Shown here: positions 27,054 through 35,564 of the stretch, one piece after another
Numbering within the stretch: position 1 is the stretch's first letter
How the letters are laid out: each line of letters starts with the position of its first letter
Source of the DNA: an uncultured Hyphomicrobiales bacterium
GTDB taxonomy: Bacteria > Pseudomonadota > Alphaproteobacteria > Rhizobiales > Ancalomicrobiaceae
Length of the DNA stretch: 64,000 nt
Assembly (NCBI GenBank): GCA_903930435.1
Contig: CAIYYN010000062.1
Location: 32,660 to 96,659, forward strand
Direction of reading: 5' to 3'
The notes under the pieces: generated by a model
The model's input: only the letters and a program-made list of their open reading frames with translations
The model's database searches: none
What the model was told of the DNA's origin: nothing
Program-made: the position numbers and the translations under genes

Positions 27054-27278
27054 ACCTTGACCCCTGAATCACAAACTCTTGTCGTTCGACCGGATTTGAT
27101 CTGGCTCAACGCAGGACAGCTTCGACACCGTTAGCCTCCGCGCTGGAGACGAATTGCACCTGCACTGTGTGGCGCTTGTTGGTGTCGCGACCGTCTGCGG
27201 ATGACATTGCGCGGAGCCTCGGGAGGGTTCCCCATCGAGAACATCGGACCCGTGAGTCCCTCCTCGTCGGGCCTGGTG
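27054..27278. other. Gene-free gap inside the GTA operon with FNR/FixK-like site
   Basis: All other spacings in g6-g15 are overlaps or under 60 bases, but here 225 bases lie between g11 and g12 with no convincing gene on either strand. At 27096-27109 is TTGAT-CTGG-CTCAA, a 9-of-10 match to the FNR/FixK half-site pair TTGAT-N4-ATCAA. The stretch could be an inserted fragment or an internal promoter region. Confidence 0.35.
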
Positions 27279-27902
27279 TTAGAGCCCGCGCCGTCCCCGT
27301 CCGACGGCGCGGGCCAACAGGCTCGTGATCTGCGTCTGAGACTGGGCAAAGCCCTGAACATCCGGGGTCTGCACATTGAACGTCACATTGGTCATCGGTT
27401 GACCGCCGCCTGCGACGCCAAGCTTGCCATCGAGACCGCGTTTCAGCGGCATGATGGCTTCAGGACCAGCTTCGCCCATCAACCCGGTCGCACCACCCGA
27501 CATCGGAAAATAGCTCGGACTGGAGACAACCCCGCCATCGGCAAAGGGTTGCACGCCGCCGTTCTGGAATATGCCACCAGCCCGAAACCCGAAGATGGAC
27601 TTGAATAGCCCCGTTATTCCGGACGTCAGCCCGGTGGTCACGCTCGACATCGCATCATTCAGGCCAGCGCCGACAGTTTGCGATATCGGGCTGAGTGCCT
27701 GCTTGAGTGCACTGTTCGAAATCGTCTTTCCGACATTCTGCAAAACCGTATCGAGGTTTTTGCCTTGCACGATGGCTTGCGTCAGTCCCGTCGTGAAAGC
27801 CTTGGAAAATGTCAAGGATTGATCATTCAGCTTATCCATCGAGGCGGACAGCTTATCAATCGTCTGCTGCATATCCTCATGGGAGTTCGAATGTGAACTC
27901 AT
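27279..27902 (-). CDS. GTA g11: short tail tape-measure protein
   Basis: A 207-residue tape measure, matching the unusually short g11 of RcGTA-type particles and predicting a short tail. A helical N-terminal region (DKLSASMDKLNDQSLTFSKA) precedes hydrophobic Gly/Ala stretches (GLTSGITGLFKSIFGFRAGG). The C-terminal pattern FADGGVVSSPSYFPMSGG, LMGEAGPEAIMPLKRG and NVTFNVQTPDVQGF is characteristic of tape measures in this family. It starts 3 bases after the chaperone gene. Confidence 0.93.
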   Translation of the reverse strand: MSSHSNSHEDMQQTIDKLSASMDKLNDQSLTFSKAFTTGLTQAIVQGKNLDTVLQNVGKTISNSALKQALSPISQTVGAGLNDAMSSVTTGLTSGITGLFKSIFGFRAGGIFQNGGVQPFADGGVVSSPSYFPMSGGATGLMGEAGPEAIMPLKRGLDGKLGVAGGGQPMTNVTFNVQTPDVQGFAQSQTQITSLLARAVGRGRRGL

Positions 27903-27905
27903 CGA

Positions 27906-28091
27906 TCAACCTCCTGCATGATCTGGGAAAAGGGCTGCAAGGTCTGCGAAATCTTCGCGTCTTGGCGGAATTATCGCGTCGCCATGCGTCAGTCTCCGAC
28001 GACCCCGCACCATGGCGGCAATCTCAATCGGGGTTGCCTGCCACATCGCGGATGGCGGCAGCCGCATTTCCCCGAGGCAAAAGGCAAGCAC
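27906..28091 (-). CDS. GTA g10.1: tail assembly chaperone (rcc01693 type)
   Basis: A 61-residue protein with the family pattern AFCLGEMRLPPSAMWQATPI, EIAAMVRG and DFADLAALFPD. Small proteins of this type between g10 and g11 are tail assembly chaperones. The GTG at 28091 is the first standard start in frame, but the frame stays open upstream (PRPFPWAEV precedes it, as in homologues), so translation may begin earlier at a non-standard codon within the g10 end. Confidence 0.85.
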   Translation of the reverse strand: MLAFCLGEMRLPPSAMWQATPIEIAAMVRGRRRLTHGDAIIPPRREDFADLAALFPDHAGG

Positions 28092-28135
28092 CTCCGCCCA
28101 GGGAAACGGACGCGGCTTTGTGACGGTGCCGGATT

Positions 28136-28510
28136 TCAGGCCGGAGAGACCAGTGGACCGATCTCTCCCGGCGTAGGGCGCGGCGTATCAGTACCTGCCT
28201 GTTCATCGCCGAACGTCACATGCAACAAGCGAGCCGCGATCCGGGCAAACCCGATCGCACCGCCATCGGCGCGCATTGTCGCAACCTCGTCATCGCGGAC
28301 CGCCAGTCCAGCACCACGCAGACCAGCGCCGACGATCCTGATCAGGTCGCGCGCCGACAGTCGCCCCTCCGTAAAACGTTCGCTGAGCGCGGCCAGATCC
28401 GATGCGCCGAAAGCGGATTCCAGTTCGGCCAATGCGCCGAGAGTGAGGCAGAGGATATGCGGCCTGCCGTCGATGATCGCATCGATTTCACCGCGTCGTG
28501 CGTTGGCCAT
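28136..28510 (-). CDS. GTA g10: GTA-family tail protein
   Basis: A 124-residue protein of the gene transfer agent gp10 family. It begins MANARRGEIDAIIDGRPHIL and has the conserved helical core CLTLGALAELESAFGASDLA and LIRIVGAGLRGAGLAVRDDE. In tailed phages the protein in this position is a tail assembly chaperone. It begins one base after the g9 stop. Confidence 0.93.
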   Translation of the reverse strand: MANARRGEIDAIIDGRPHILCLTLGALAELESAFGASDLAALSERFTEGRLSARDLIRIVGAGLRGAGLAVRDDEVATMRADGGAIGFARIAARLLHVTFGDEQAGTDTPRPTPGEIGPLVSPA

Positions 28511-28511
28511 A

Positions 28512-28952
28512 TCAGCTCGTCGGTGTGTTGGTCATGGCGGTAAACGTAATCGCACCGGCGGATTCCAGCGCAATATCGAACGTAAGCTCGTTATTGTGAT
28601 CGCCCGAATAGTCCAGCGACGTGATCTGGAATGGTCCGGTGATGATCCCGGTCCCCGGCACAATGATCTGCCAGTTCAACGTCGTATTGTTGAAGAAGAT
28701 CGTCTGGATCGTCGTATCACTGCCCGACGCCAAAAAGACACCCGCGCCCGACACTGCGCATTTGCGGATACCGACGGCACCCAGCAATTCCTGCCACCGA
28801 CCGGGACTGTCGGCATTGGTGGCGTCGACAGCGGGCGACGTCAGCGTGATCTTGCGACTGCGCAAGCCCGCAACAGTCGTGAATGTGCCTGCGCCGGTCG
28901 GATCGAGTTTCAGGAGCAGGGCTTTGCCTTGTTGGGCGGTCACGTAGGACAC
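28512..28952 (-). CDS. GTA g9: major tail protein
   Basis: A 146-residue TP901-1-type major tail tube protein. Family signatures are QQGKALLLKLDPTGAGTFTT near the start, the conserved VDATNADSPGRWQELL segment with RKITLTSPAVD before it, and a C-terminal beta stretch (ITFTAMTNTPTS). It should form the hexameric rings of the tail tube. It lies 50 bases after g8. Confidence 0.95.
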   Translation of the reverse strand: MSYVTAQQGKALLLKLDPTGAGTFTTVAGLRSRKITLTSPAVDATNADSPGRWQELLGAVGIRKCAVSGAGVFLASGSDTTIQTIFFNNTTLNWQIIVPGTGIITGPFQITSLDYSGDHNNELTFDIALESAGAITFTAMTNTPTS

Positions 28953-29002
28953 TCCTTGATTATATTGATTATAGTCTGAATGCAGAGCATGTCCTGCCCG
29001 GT

Positions 29003-29404
29003 TTATCCGGTGATGCTCTTTGGCTCGGTGATGGCAACGAACTTCAAGGTCGTCTCCACCGCGATCCGATCCCTGACGACCCGGCTATCGCTGGTGTCGA
29101 GATAGAGGCGGATCACCAGATGGTCGGGCATCGTTGGCCTGGCATCGTCCAGCAGCGTGATCACCTGATCGGCGAGCGTCACGGCCTCGGTCTTTCCGCC
29201 TGCTTTCGACCAGACCCGGATGACGAAGCGATGCTCTTCGATCATCGCGTTCAGACCGTCCTTGCGCCGGGTCGTGATCTCGTCCAGCGATATGAAGGGC
29301 ACGGTGGCATTCCGTGGTGCGCCATCGTAGACAGGCGTCTTCGGCAGGCCCGCGACCAGAACTGCCTTGACCGCCGCCTGAAGCTCGAGAACCGCGCTTT
29401 TCAT
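29003..29404 (-). CDS. GTA g8: DUF3168 tail completion protein
   Basis: A 133-residue DUF3168 protein matching RcGTA g8, the tail terminator. The pattern LQAAVKAVLVAGLPKTPVYD, PFISLDEITTRRKDG and HRFVIRVWSKAGGKTEA is typical. It overlaps g7 by 4 bases (ATGA). Confidence 0.94.
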   Translation of the reverse strand: MKSAVLELQAAVKAVLVAGLPKTPVYDGAPRNATVPFISLDEITTRRKDGLNAMIEEHRFVIRVWSKAGGKTEAVTLADQVITLLDDARPTMPDHLVIRLYLDTSDSRVVRDRIAVETTLKFVAITEPKSITG

Positions 29405-29730
29405 CGCAATTCCTCCTCTGCCTCAAGGACGAGATAGCGCATGTCACCGGTGGGATCCGAGGTGGTCGTGATGCGGAAGATCCGGCCGTTGTAGACGATC
29501 CGGTTGGAACTGGTGACATCAGCCCGATAGCGGATGGTGAAGCGCCAGCGCGCCACGCCGATGATGCGGCCATCGCTGTCGCGCTCGGTTGGCGACGTCT
29601 GCGCAAATCCGCCCCAGACCGTCGCAAGCGGTGTCCAGGTGAATTCGCCGTTTGAGCCGAGGCTCATGACGTCGATTTCGAGCCGACGATTGAGGAAGCC
29701 GATAGGGGAACGGTTGGTTGGCCAGTTCAT
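29401..29730 (-). CDS. GTA g7: head-tail adaptor (stopper)
   Basis: A 109-residue head-tail joining protein of the SPP1 gp16-like family. Beta-rich pattern NRRLEIDVMSLGSNGEFTWT, VWGGFAQTSPTERDSDGRII and RWRFTIRYRADVTSSNRIVY is diagnostic. It overlaps the genes on both sides by 4 bases, showing a compact operon. Confidence 0.94.
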   Translation of the reverse strand: MNWPTNRSPIGFLNRRLEIDVMSLGSNGEFTWTPLATVWGGFAQTSPTERDSDGRIIGVARWRFTIRYRADVTSSNRIVYNGRIFRITTTSDPTGDMRYLVLEAEEELR

Positions 29731-30356
29731 ACAACCCTCAACACACGAAATGGAGCGATGAGCGCGTCGAACCCCTGCGCAATCGACGCTGGCACGGACC
29801 CGATGGCGGTCCCGTCGCGCGTTTCATACCAGCGCGCGACCAGCATCATCATCGCCAGTTGAAGCGGTTGCGGCACATTGACGCCCGATGGCCCATACCC
29901 GGCAGTCACGTCGACCTCGATGCCGTTGAGGCGCTGTCCGGGCATGACTGACATCACCGATTCCGTCAGGATCAATCGGGCCGGAACCGACTGAAGATCC
30001 ACCTGATACTGGGAAGGAGCCAATGTCGTCGGATTGCCATTGACGTCGTAGATGATCACCGCGTTGACCGCTTGCAGCGGTGTAACACGCAGGTCAATCA
30101 ACCCGTCGCGCGGCCAGTCATCACGATAAAGCCGCCAGCTCTGCGTGATGAGCACACGCCGCGTTGCCGCCTCCACATGAACCCGCGCCGCCGTGATGAG
30201 GGCACCAATCAGGTCATCATCATCGGGAATCTCAACCCGCAGAAACGACTTTGCGGTTGCCAGTGAAACCGGTTCCGTTGCGGGCGGCGTGATGAGCGCG
30301 GCCGTCGTCGGGCTGTAGTCCCGGGTTCGGGTCTTAAAGCGATCAAAGAGGCTCAA
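29727..30356 (-). CDS. GTA g6: head-tail connector (adaptor) protein
   Basis: A 209-residue connector protein with the DNA-packaging adaptor fold: PVSLATAKSFLRVEIPDDDD, LITAARVHVEAATRRVLITQ and LRVTPLQAVNAVIIYD. A longer frame reaches 30443, but I use TTG 30356 because GGAGG lies seven bases upstream and the resulting N-terminus MSLFDRFKTRTRDY is more sensible. It follows the capsid gene after a strong hairpin. Confidence 0.92.
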   Translation of the reverse strand: MSLFDRFKTRTRDYSPTTAALITPPATEPVSLATAKSFLRVEIPDDDDLIGALITAARVHVEAATRRVLITQSWRLYRDDWPRDGLIDLRVTPLQAVNAVIIYDVNGNPTTLAPSQYQVDLQSVPARLILTESVMSVMPGQRLNGIEVDVTAGYGPSGVNVPQPLQLAMMMLVARWYETRDGTAIGSVPASIAQGFDALIAPFRVLRVV

Positions 30357-30396
30357 GGGCCACCCTCCGGGTTTGAGACAGGAGATTGAGACGAAA

Positions 30397-30439
30397 CAAA
30401 AGGAAATGGGGCGACCCATGGGGACGCTGGGTCGCCCCG
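30397..30439 (-). terminator. Strong hairpin after the capsid gene (attenuator or terminator)
   Basis: A perfect 10-bp stem (GGGGCGACCC with GGGTCGCCCC, 30409-30418 and 30430-30439, 11-base loop) lies about 70 bases after the capsid stop and is followed on the minus strand by a U-rich ATTTCCTTTTG. It has the shape of a Rho-independent terminator inside the operon and could lower expression of the tail genes relative to capsid. Confidence 0.7.
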
Positions 30440-30509
30440 GCAAGCCTGCCGGTGCAAGTGGGGAGGAGCACCGTGCAACCGGTCAGGCCGCCAGCGCGCA
30501 GTGCCAGAC

Positions 30510-31772
30510 TCAGGAGACGTCGAACTTCAACAGCTTGATCGCATTGAAATCCTGCATCCCGCCGCCGACACGCTTGGTTGTATAGAAGAGGACATACGGC
30601 TTGGCGCTATAGGGATCGCGGAGCACACGCAGGCCGATCCGGTCGACGACCAGATAACCGCGCTGGAAGTCGCCAAAGGCGATCGGGAACGTGCCCGGTC
30701 CGATCTGCGGCATGTCCTCGGCTTCAACGAGCGGGAAATTCATCAGCGTCGCCTGTGTCGAGCCGGAAATTGGCGGCTGCCACAGATAATGTCCCAACGT
30801 GTCCTTGAGGGTGCGGATGGCAGCCTGTGTCTTGCGCGTCATGACCCAGCAGGCATTCTGCCGATAGCCAGCCTGGAGTTCATAGGCCAACTGGACCAGA
30901 ATATCGGATGGGTTGCTTGTCGGCAGCGCACCTGACACGCCGGTGGCGAGATAGCCGATATTGCCCCAGCTGTAATTGGCATCCGGCACGGTCGGATAGG
31001 TCATGAAGCCCTTGGGCATGTTGATACCGGTGCCATTGACGAAGGCCGCACCTTCCTGCACCGCAAACAGCGTATCGATTTCGCCAGCCAGCCAGGTCTC
31101 GATGTCGACAATGGAGTCATCGAGCAACTGCTGGGTCGCCGATGGCATCGCATAGAGTTCCATGGTCGGGAAAATCATCTGCTGCAACGGCGGCGAGTTG
31201 GTCACTGCATCGAGCGCCGTTTCCGCCACCCAACCGCCTGCCGGACCGGTTGGCGAGAATGCCTTGGTGAAGGTCGGCGATGAAACCTGCCGGTTGCCCG
31301 CGATCTGCCGGATCGGCGAAATCTGTGCCAGGCGCCGCATGATGTAGGTTTCGATTTCGACGGGCACCGTGTAGCCACCATCGCCGGGCGAAGACACCGA
31401 CAGCGCCTTTTCTTCCAGTTCGCGCAACGGCGCTTCGATGCCACCACGGACATAGCTATTGAAGGCCCGCTTGTGTTCCGGGCTGGAACTGCGCCCGACC
31501 ACCTTCGCCTCACCGGCGAGTTGCGGCCGCTGCATGCGCAGGACCGTCTCCCGCATCTTCTTTTCACGTGTCGCCATCGCCTGTTCGAGACGTTCGAGGT
31601 GATCTGTTGTCACGACGTCGGCAGAACCGCGCTGCTCGACCTCCTTCAGTCGGCGGTCATTGACCTCCTTGAAGCCCTCGAATGTGTTGCGATAATCGCC
31701 ATACTGCCGGTTGATTTCGGCATCATAGATCGCCGACTTGGTTTCTGGTGCGAACGTCTGGTGCTGTGTCAT
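30510..31772 (-). CDS. GTA g5: HK97-fold major capsid protein
   Basis: A 420-residue HK97-type capsid protein. The N-terminal ~110 residues are a charged coiled-coil scaffold (FEGFKEVNDRRLKEVEQRGS) removed by the prohead protease. The mature part shows GDGGYTVPVEIETYIMRRLA, the E-loop/spine region PTFTKAFSPTGPAGGWVAET, and FGDFQRGYLVVDRIGLRVLR. Length and order match RcGTA g5. It lies downstream of the protease gene by 130 bases. Confidence 0.96.
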   Translation of the reverse strand: MTQHQTFAPETKSAIYDAEINRQYGDYRNTFEGFKEVNDRRLKEVEQRGSADVVTTDHLERLEQAMATREKKMRETVLRMQRPQLAGEAKVVGRSSSPEHKRAFNSYVRGGIEAPLRELEEKALSVSSPGDGGYTVPVEIETYIMRRLAQISPIRQIAGNRQVSSPTFTKAFSPTGPAGGWVAETALDAVTNSPPLQQMIFPTMELYAMPSATQQLLDDSIVDIETWLAGEIDTLFAVQEGAAFVNGTGINMPKGFMTYPTVPDANYSWGNIGYLATGVSGALPTSNPSDILVQLAYELQAGYRQNACWVMTRKTQAAIRTLKDTLGHYLWQPPISGSTQATLMNFPLVEAEDMPQIGPGTFPIAFGDFQRGYLVVDRIGLRVLRDPYSAKPYVLFYTTKRVGGGMQDFNAIKLLKFDVS

Positions 31773-31902
31773 GTCAGATCCTTGTTGGGGAGATGGAGAC
31801 GCGATCCGTCGACGACGCCGGGCAAGAGCGCAGCGACTGGAATGAGTGATCGATTGCTGGGGAAGTCGGCGTTCAGTGCCGGTCAGCGATGAGGACGCAT
31901 CC

Positions 31903-32532
31903 TCAAAAACTGGCCCGTTCCCGCATTTCCTGCCGCAGAATCAGCGCGGCCAATCGGCGGTGCTGCGCGGGCGAGAGCTGGGTGCGTCGGGATCCGCCAT
32001 CATCTTCATGGTGCTTGACGGCGGTGACGCGAGCATCCGGCTGCATGGGGAAGGTGACAACGGAAATCTCCCAGAGGTCGATTTCTTTCAGGCGCCGGAT
32101 GCCGGATTTCTTGTCCGTATGTCCCTTGATGGTGCGAAAGCCGATGGAGAGCCCGTCCAGCACGCCCTCACGCATCAGGCTGAGCACCTCGCGACCACGG
32201 GCGAGGTCCAGCATGAGCTGACCCTTGACGAACAACCCGCGCGGGGTCTCGCGGATTTCCAGCCATTTGCCGATCGGTTCGGCGGGGTCGTGCTGATAGA
32301 GCATCTTCACGCCATCGGCCCCGCGCTTTTGCAGCGAGGTGAGAAACGCACCGCGCTCGACAATATCGTGGCTCAGATCCTCGACCCCGAACACGCTTGC
32401 GTAGCCGGAAAATATCCCGTCCGCTCCGACCCTGGTGACCTCGTCGGCTGCCCGTTTTGTCTCCGGTGCCCGCAGTGCGGCGCGTCGTATAAAATGGGCA
32501 CCTGTCCGAACGGCGCTTGATGAATTGATCAT
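31903..32532 (-). CDS. GTA g4: prohead maturation protease
   Basis: A 209-residue HK97-family (U35) prohead protease. The catalytic His is in MLYQHDPAEPIG, and the catalytic Ser in GLSIGFRTI; FSGYASVFGVEDLSHDIVER is the usual N-terminal pattern. It removes the capsid scaffold domain. It starts 12 bases after the portal stop. Confidence 0.94.
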   Translation of the reverse strand: MINSSSAVRTGAHFIRRAALRAPETKRAADEVTRVGADGIFSGYASVFGVEDLSHDIVERGAFLTSLQKRGADGVKMLYQHDPAEPIGKWLEIRETPRGLFVKGQLMLDLARGREVLSLMREGVLDGLSIGFRTIKGHTDKKSGIRRLKEIDLWEISVVTFPMQPDARVTAVKHHEDDGGSRRTQLSPAQHRRLAALILRQEMRERASF

Positions 32533-32544
32533 GTCTGGCCTCGT

Positions 32545-34035
32545 TCAATAGCTATCGTCGTCGTTCAGTTGATAGGTGTGCTGCAGGTCGCCGTCGGGGT
32601 CATCGGTCAATGGACCGTAGGGACCATCGTTGAGGTCATCATCGATGTCGTCGGAATCATCCTGCGGCTCGAAATTGCCGCCGTCGCCAGTGTCGCTGGT
32701 TGCGGCCACCTGAGCCTCGTTATCGGGGAGATCATCATCCTCGATATCGACATTCGAGGCGTCGTCGCCGGACGTGGCGTCATCGTCGGATACGGGCTTT
32801 TGAGCACGGGACGGTGGATTTGATCTGACGGTTGCAGCTTCTGTGGGCTTGGGACCATAGCCAACCGCTGCCCGTTTTTCGTCATCGGTGAGGAACGTGG
32901 CCGCTTCGAGCCGGGTCCAGAGGGCATCACGGTCAGGTGCCAGCGCATCGACCTGATCGGTATCATAGGAGAGCTTCAGATCGTCGCCGAACACCGGACC
33001 AAGCCAGCCGCCGAGCGCCTTCGCCGTTCGGGCAATCAATGGCAGCACAGTCAGCCGCCAGAACGCCTTGTTGGCCTCCTGATAATTGGCGTGGGTGTTG
33101 TCACCGGGAATGCCGAGCATCATCGAGGGCACACCGAACGCCAGCGCGATTTCCCGCGCCGCATCGCGTTTGGCCTGAATGAAATCCATGTCGCGCGGCG
33201 ACAGGCTCATGGATTTCCAGTCCAGCCCGCCTTCCAGCAACAACGGTCGTCCCGCATTGCCATGCCCCTGAAACCCGTCCTCGAGTTCTTTTTTCAGGCG
33301 GGAATACTGATCGTCGGAGAGATTGGACCCGTCCTTGGACTGATAGACGAGCGCGCCCGATGGCCTTGCCGAATTATCGATCAGCGACTTCGCCCAGGCC
33401 GACGCCGCGTTGTGAACATCGAGCGAGACCTGCGCCGCCTCAATCGGTGCCATGCCGTAGTAATCATTGAGCGGATGAAAGAGATTGAGATTGAGGATCG
33501 GCCGGAGCGGCTTCTCGTCGGCATTGAAGCGCACGAAGCGCTCGGCAACTGTGTAATCCCAGGCTTCCGGCCAACCTTCTGGTCCCGGCACCACCTTCAT
33601 GCGGTCAGGCCGCAGCGCATAGAGTTCACGCACCTGCTCGCCGTCGGAAACAGCCTCGACATAGGCATTTCCCGAAACCAGCAGGTGGCCATACAACTCC
33701 TCGAGCCATTCCGGTCCTGATTGACGCGGGTTTGGCCCATTGAGCAGATCGAGCAACGGATGCGTGTCGAGTTCCTTCGCGCCGTCATAGAGCAGCCACG
33801 GGACTGACGCTGCTGCCTCGGAGATCAACCGCACACAGCGATAGACAACAGGATTGCGCGCATAGCCCTCGCGGGCCAGTCCGGCATAATCGCGCGGCGT
33901 CCACATCGGTCGCCCGACGAAATGCAGCGAAATCAGCGGTCCCGCCTTGGAGAATTTTTGTTCAGCAACCGGCGTCGGCGCAGCCGGCTTCGCACCGGGC
34001 GAAACCCAGCGTTTCAAACGATCAAATGGCGTCAT
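32545..34035 (-). CDS. GTA g3: portal protein with acidic C-terminal extension
   Basis: A 496-residue HK97-type portal protein. Residues ~45-400 show the family core (ARNPVVYRCVRLISEAAASV, YELRALRPDRMKVVPGPEGW-type segment, GIPGDNTHANYQEANKAFWR, RDALWTRLEAATFLTDDEKR). From about residue 405 a 90-residue tail is extremely rich in Asp (SDDDATSGDDASNV, EDDDLPDNEA, DDSDDIDDDLND). RcGTA-type portals are close to 400 residues, so the tail is an extra. The frame is open to 34203, but that stretch is an intergenic repeat; ATG 34035 (MTPFDRLKRWVS) with GAAAGAG before it is the true start. Confidence 0.94.
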   Translation of the reverse strand: MTPFDRLKRWVSPGAKPAAPTPVAEQKFSKAGPLISLHFVGRPMWTPRDYAGLAREGYARNPVVYRCVRLISEAAASVPWLLYDGAKELDTHPLLDLLNGPNPRQSGPEWLEELYGHLLVSGNAYVEAVSDGEQVRELYALRPDRMKVVPGPEGWPEAWDYTVAERFVRFNADEKPLRPILNLNLFHPLNDYYGMAPIEAAQVSLDVHNAASAWAKSLIDNSARPSGALVYQSKDGSNLSDDQYSRLKKELEDGFQGHGNAGRPLLLEGGLDWKSMSLSPRDMDFIQAKRDAAREIALAFGVPSMMLGIPGDNTHANYQEANKAFWRLTVLPLIARTAKALGGWLGPVFGDDLKLSYDTDQVDALAPDRDALWTRLEAATFLTDDEKRAAVGYGPKPTEAATVRSNPPSRAQKPVSDDDATSGDDASNVDIEDDDLPDNEAQVAATSDTGDGGNFEPQDDSDDIDDDLNDGPYGPLTDDPDGDLQHTYQLNDDDSY

Positions 34036-34089
34036 TGGGGCTCTTTCGGTTGAATTCCGGCGACGATGATTTGATGCAAGGTCGAACGG

Positions 34090-34199
34090 CCCCTCATCCG
34101 GCCTTCGTCCATCTCGACGGGAGAAGGCCAAATCGTGAGCATCCGGTATGTGTCCCGTCTCCCCTTGCGGGAGAAGGTGGCCAAAGGCCGGATGAGGGG
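34090..34199. repeat. Palindromic intergenic repeat between terminase and portal genes
   Basis: Outer arms CCCCTCATCCGGCC (34090-34103) and GGCCGGATGAGGGG (34186-34199) form a perfect 14-bp inverted repeat. Inner GGGAGAAGGCC-like and CTTGCGGGAGAAGG segments repeat within it. This is a common rhizobial intergenic palindrome family. Its location inside the structural operon of the GTA is unusual. Confidence 0.85.
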
Positions 34200-34232
34200 G
34201 CAAACTGCTCGAATGGACTAAAAAGGTTCAAC

Positions 34233-35564
34233 CTAAACCCTGCGCACCTTGGGGCTGCCACGCCTCTCAAGCATCAACGCTGTCACGGCCCATACCAGCG
34301 CATCGAGGCGATCCGGCGACCGTCCGGACGACAATCCATCCGGACCGAAATCGCAGAGTTCGTCTTCAAGCGCCGCGAAGGCTCCGGCGTGTCGCACCCT
34401 GCCCTGCTGATAGAGCGCAGCCACGGGCTCGGCCCGAATGAACTTGCCACGTGTTGCCCGAACCGATTTCACCGGCACGCTCGCATCGACTTCGTTGATG
34501 ATGGCTGCGACCATGTCGCCGCCCTGATTGACTTCGGCGATGAGGCAATCCGCCTGAAGTGATGTGTAAAGCCCGATGGCCCGCGCGGCCCACTCCGTCG
34601 GACGCGCACCCTGCACGCTCATGTCGGCAAGCACATAGCCGATACCATCGTCCGCTAGACCGACGGCCACGATCCCGCAGGCATCCGCCGTTCGCCCTGA
34701 GGTTGCCGGTGGATCAACCGCCACGACAATCCGTTTACTCGGTGGGGCCTTGTCGACCCTCATCCGCTCGATCTCGTCGCGCCGGAAGAGTGCGTCCTGG
34801 CGATCGTCAATCATCTCGCCATCAAGTTCCTGTCGGCCCAGACGCGTACCGTTGTAGCGTCCCACCACAGCATCCAGAAACCTGGGTGCCAGATTGAACG
34901 CATTGGCTTTTGTCGACGCCCGTGTCACCACCGTGCCCGGTTCGCTCAACAATCGCCTGAGCAACGGGATCGGTCGGGGCGTTGTCGTCGCCATCTGGCG
35001 CGGATGATCGCCCAGCCTGAGACCGAATTGCAGCATATCCCAACACTCCTCGGCATGACGCCATTTGGCAATTTCGTCGGCCCACGCCGCGCCGAATTGC
35101 GGACCACGCAACGACTCCGGGTCCTCGGAGGAAAACACTTGAGCGATGGCCCCGTTTGACCACTCCAACCGACGCAGGCTCGACCGCCAGCTTGGGCGGT
35201 CCACCCGTCGATGCACACTGAGCAGCCCGGAAACCCCTTCGATCATCACATCGCGGACATCGGCATAGGTCTCGCCGACGAGTGCGATCCGGCCAATCGC
35301 CTCAGGGGCAGCGGGCAATCGACCGAGAGCCAGGGCTTTCACCCATTCGGCGCCCGCGCGCGTCTTGCCAGCGCCGCGCCCGCCGAGCAGCAGCCAGGTC
35401 GTCCAGTCGCTGTCAGGTGGCAGTTGGTCTGGACGCGCCCAAGTCGGCCAGTCATCCCTGAGCGCGTCAATCTCTGATGGACTGAGGCTGGCCAGCAGGC
35501 GTTCAATCTGCTGCGGTTCGCTGCATGTTCGCAATGCGGCGCGCAAGGTCGCGACGAATCTCAT
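34233..35564 (-). CDS. GTA g2: large terminase
   Basis: A 443-residue terminase, the DNA-packaging motor. Walker A GGRGAGKTRAGAEW and Walker B-region AAWADEIAKWRHAEE define the ATPase. A C-terminal nuclease domain begins at about 285 (RIVVAVDPPATSG, DCLIAEVNQGGDM, RLDALVWAVTALM). An upstream in-frame TTG gives 8 more residues, but ATG 35564 with GGAG upstream is likely. The start overlaps g1 by about 60 bases. Confidence 0.95.
   Translation of the reverse strand: MRFVATLRAALRTCSEPQQIERLLASLSPSEIDALRDDWPTWARPDQLPPDSDWTTWLLLGGRGAGKTRAGAEWVKALALGRLPAAPEAIGRIALVGETYADVRDVMIEGVSGLLSVHRRVDRPSWRSSLRRLEWSNGAIAQVFSSEDPESLRGPQFGAAWADEIAKWRHAEECWDMLQFGLRLGDHPRQMATTTPRPIPLLRRLLSEPGTVVTRASTKANAFNLAPRFLDAVVGRYNGTRLGRQELDGEMIDDRQDALFRRDEIERMRVDKAPPSKRIVVAVDPPATSGRTADACGIVAVGLADDGIGYVLADMSVQGARPTEWAARAIGLYTSLQADCLIAEVNQGGDMVAAIINEVDASVPVKSVRATRGKFIRAEPVAALYQQGRVRHAGAFAALEDELCDFGPDGLSSGRSPDRLDALVWAVTALMLERRGSPKVRRV

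Noticed and set aside
34036..34203. N-terminal extension of the portal protein
   Set aside because: It would encode the palindromic intergenic repeat; the conserved start is MTPFDRLKRWVS at 34035.
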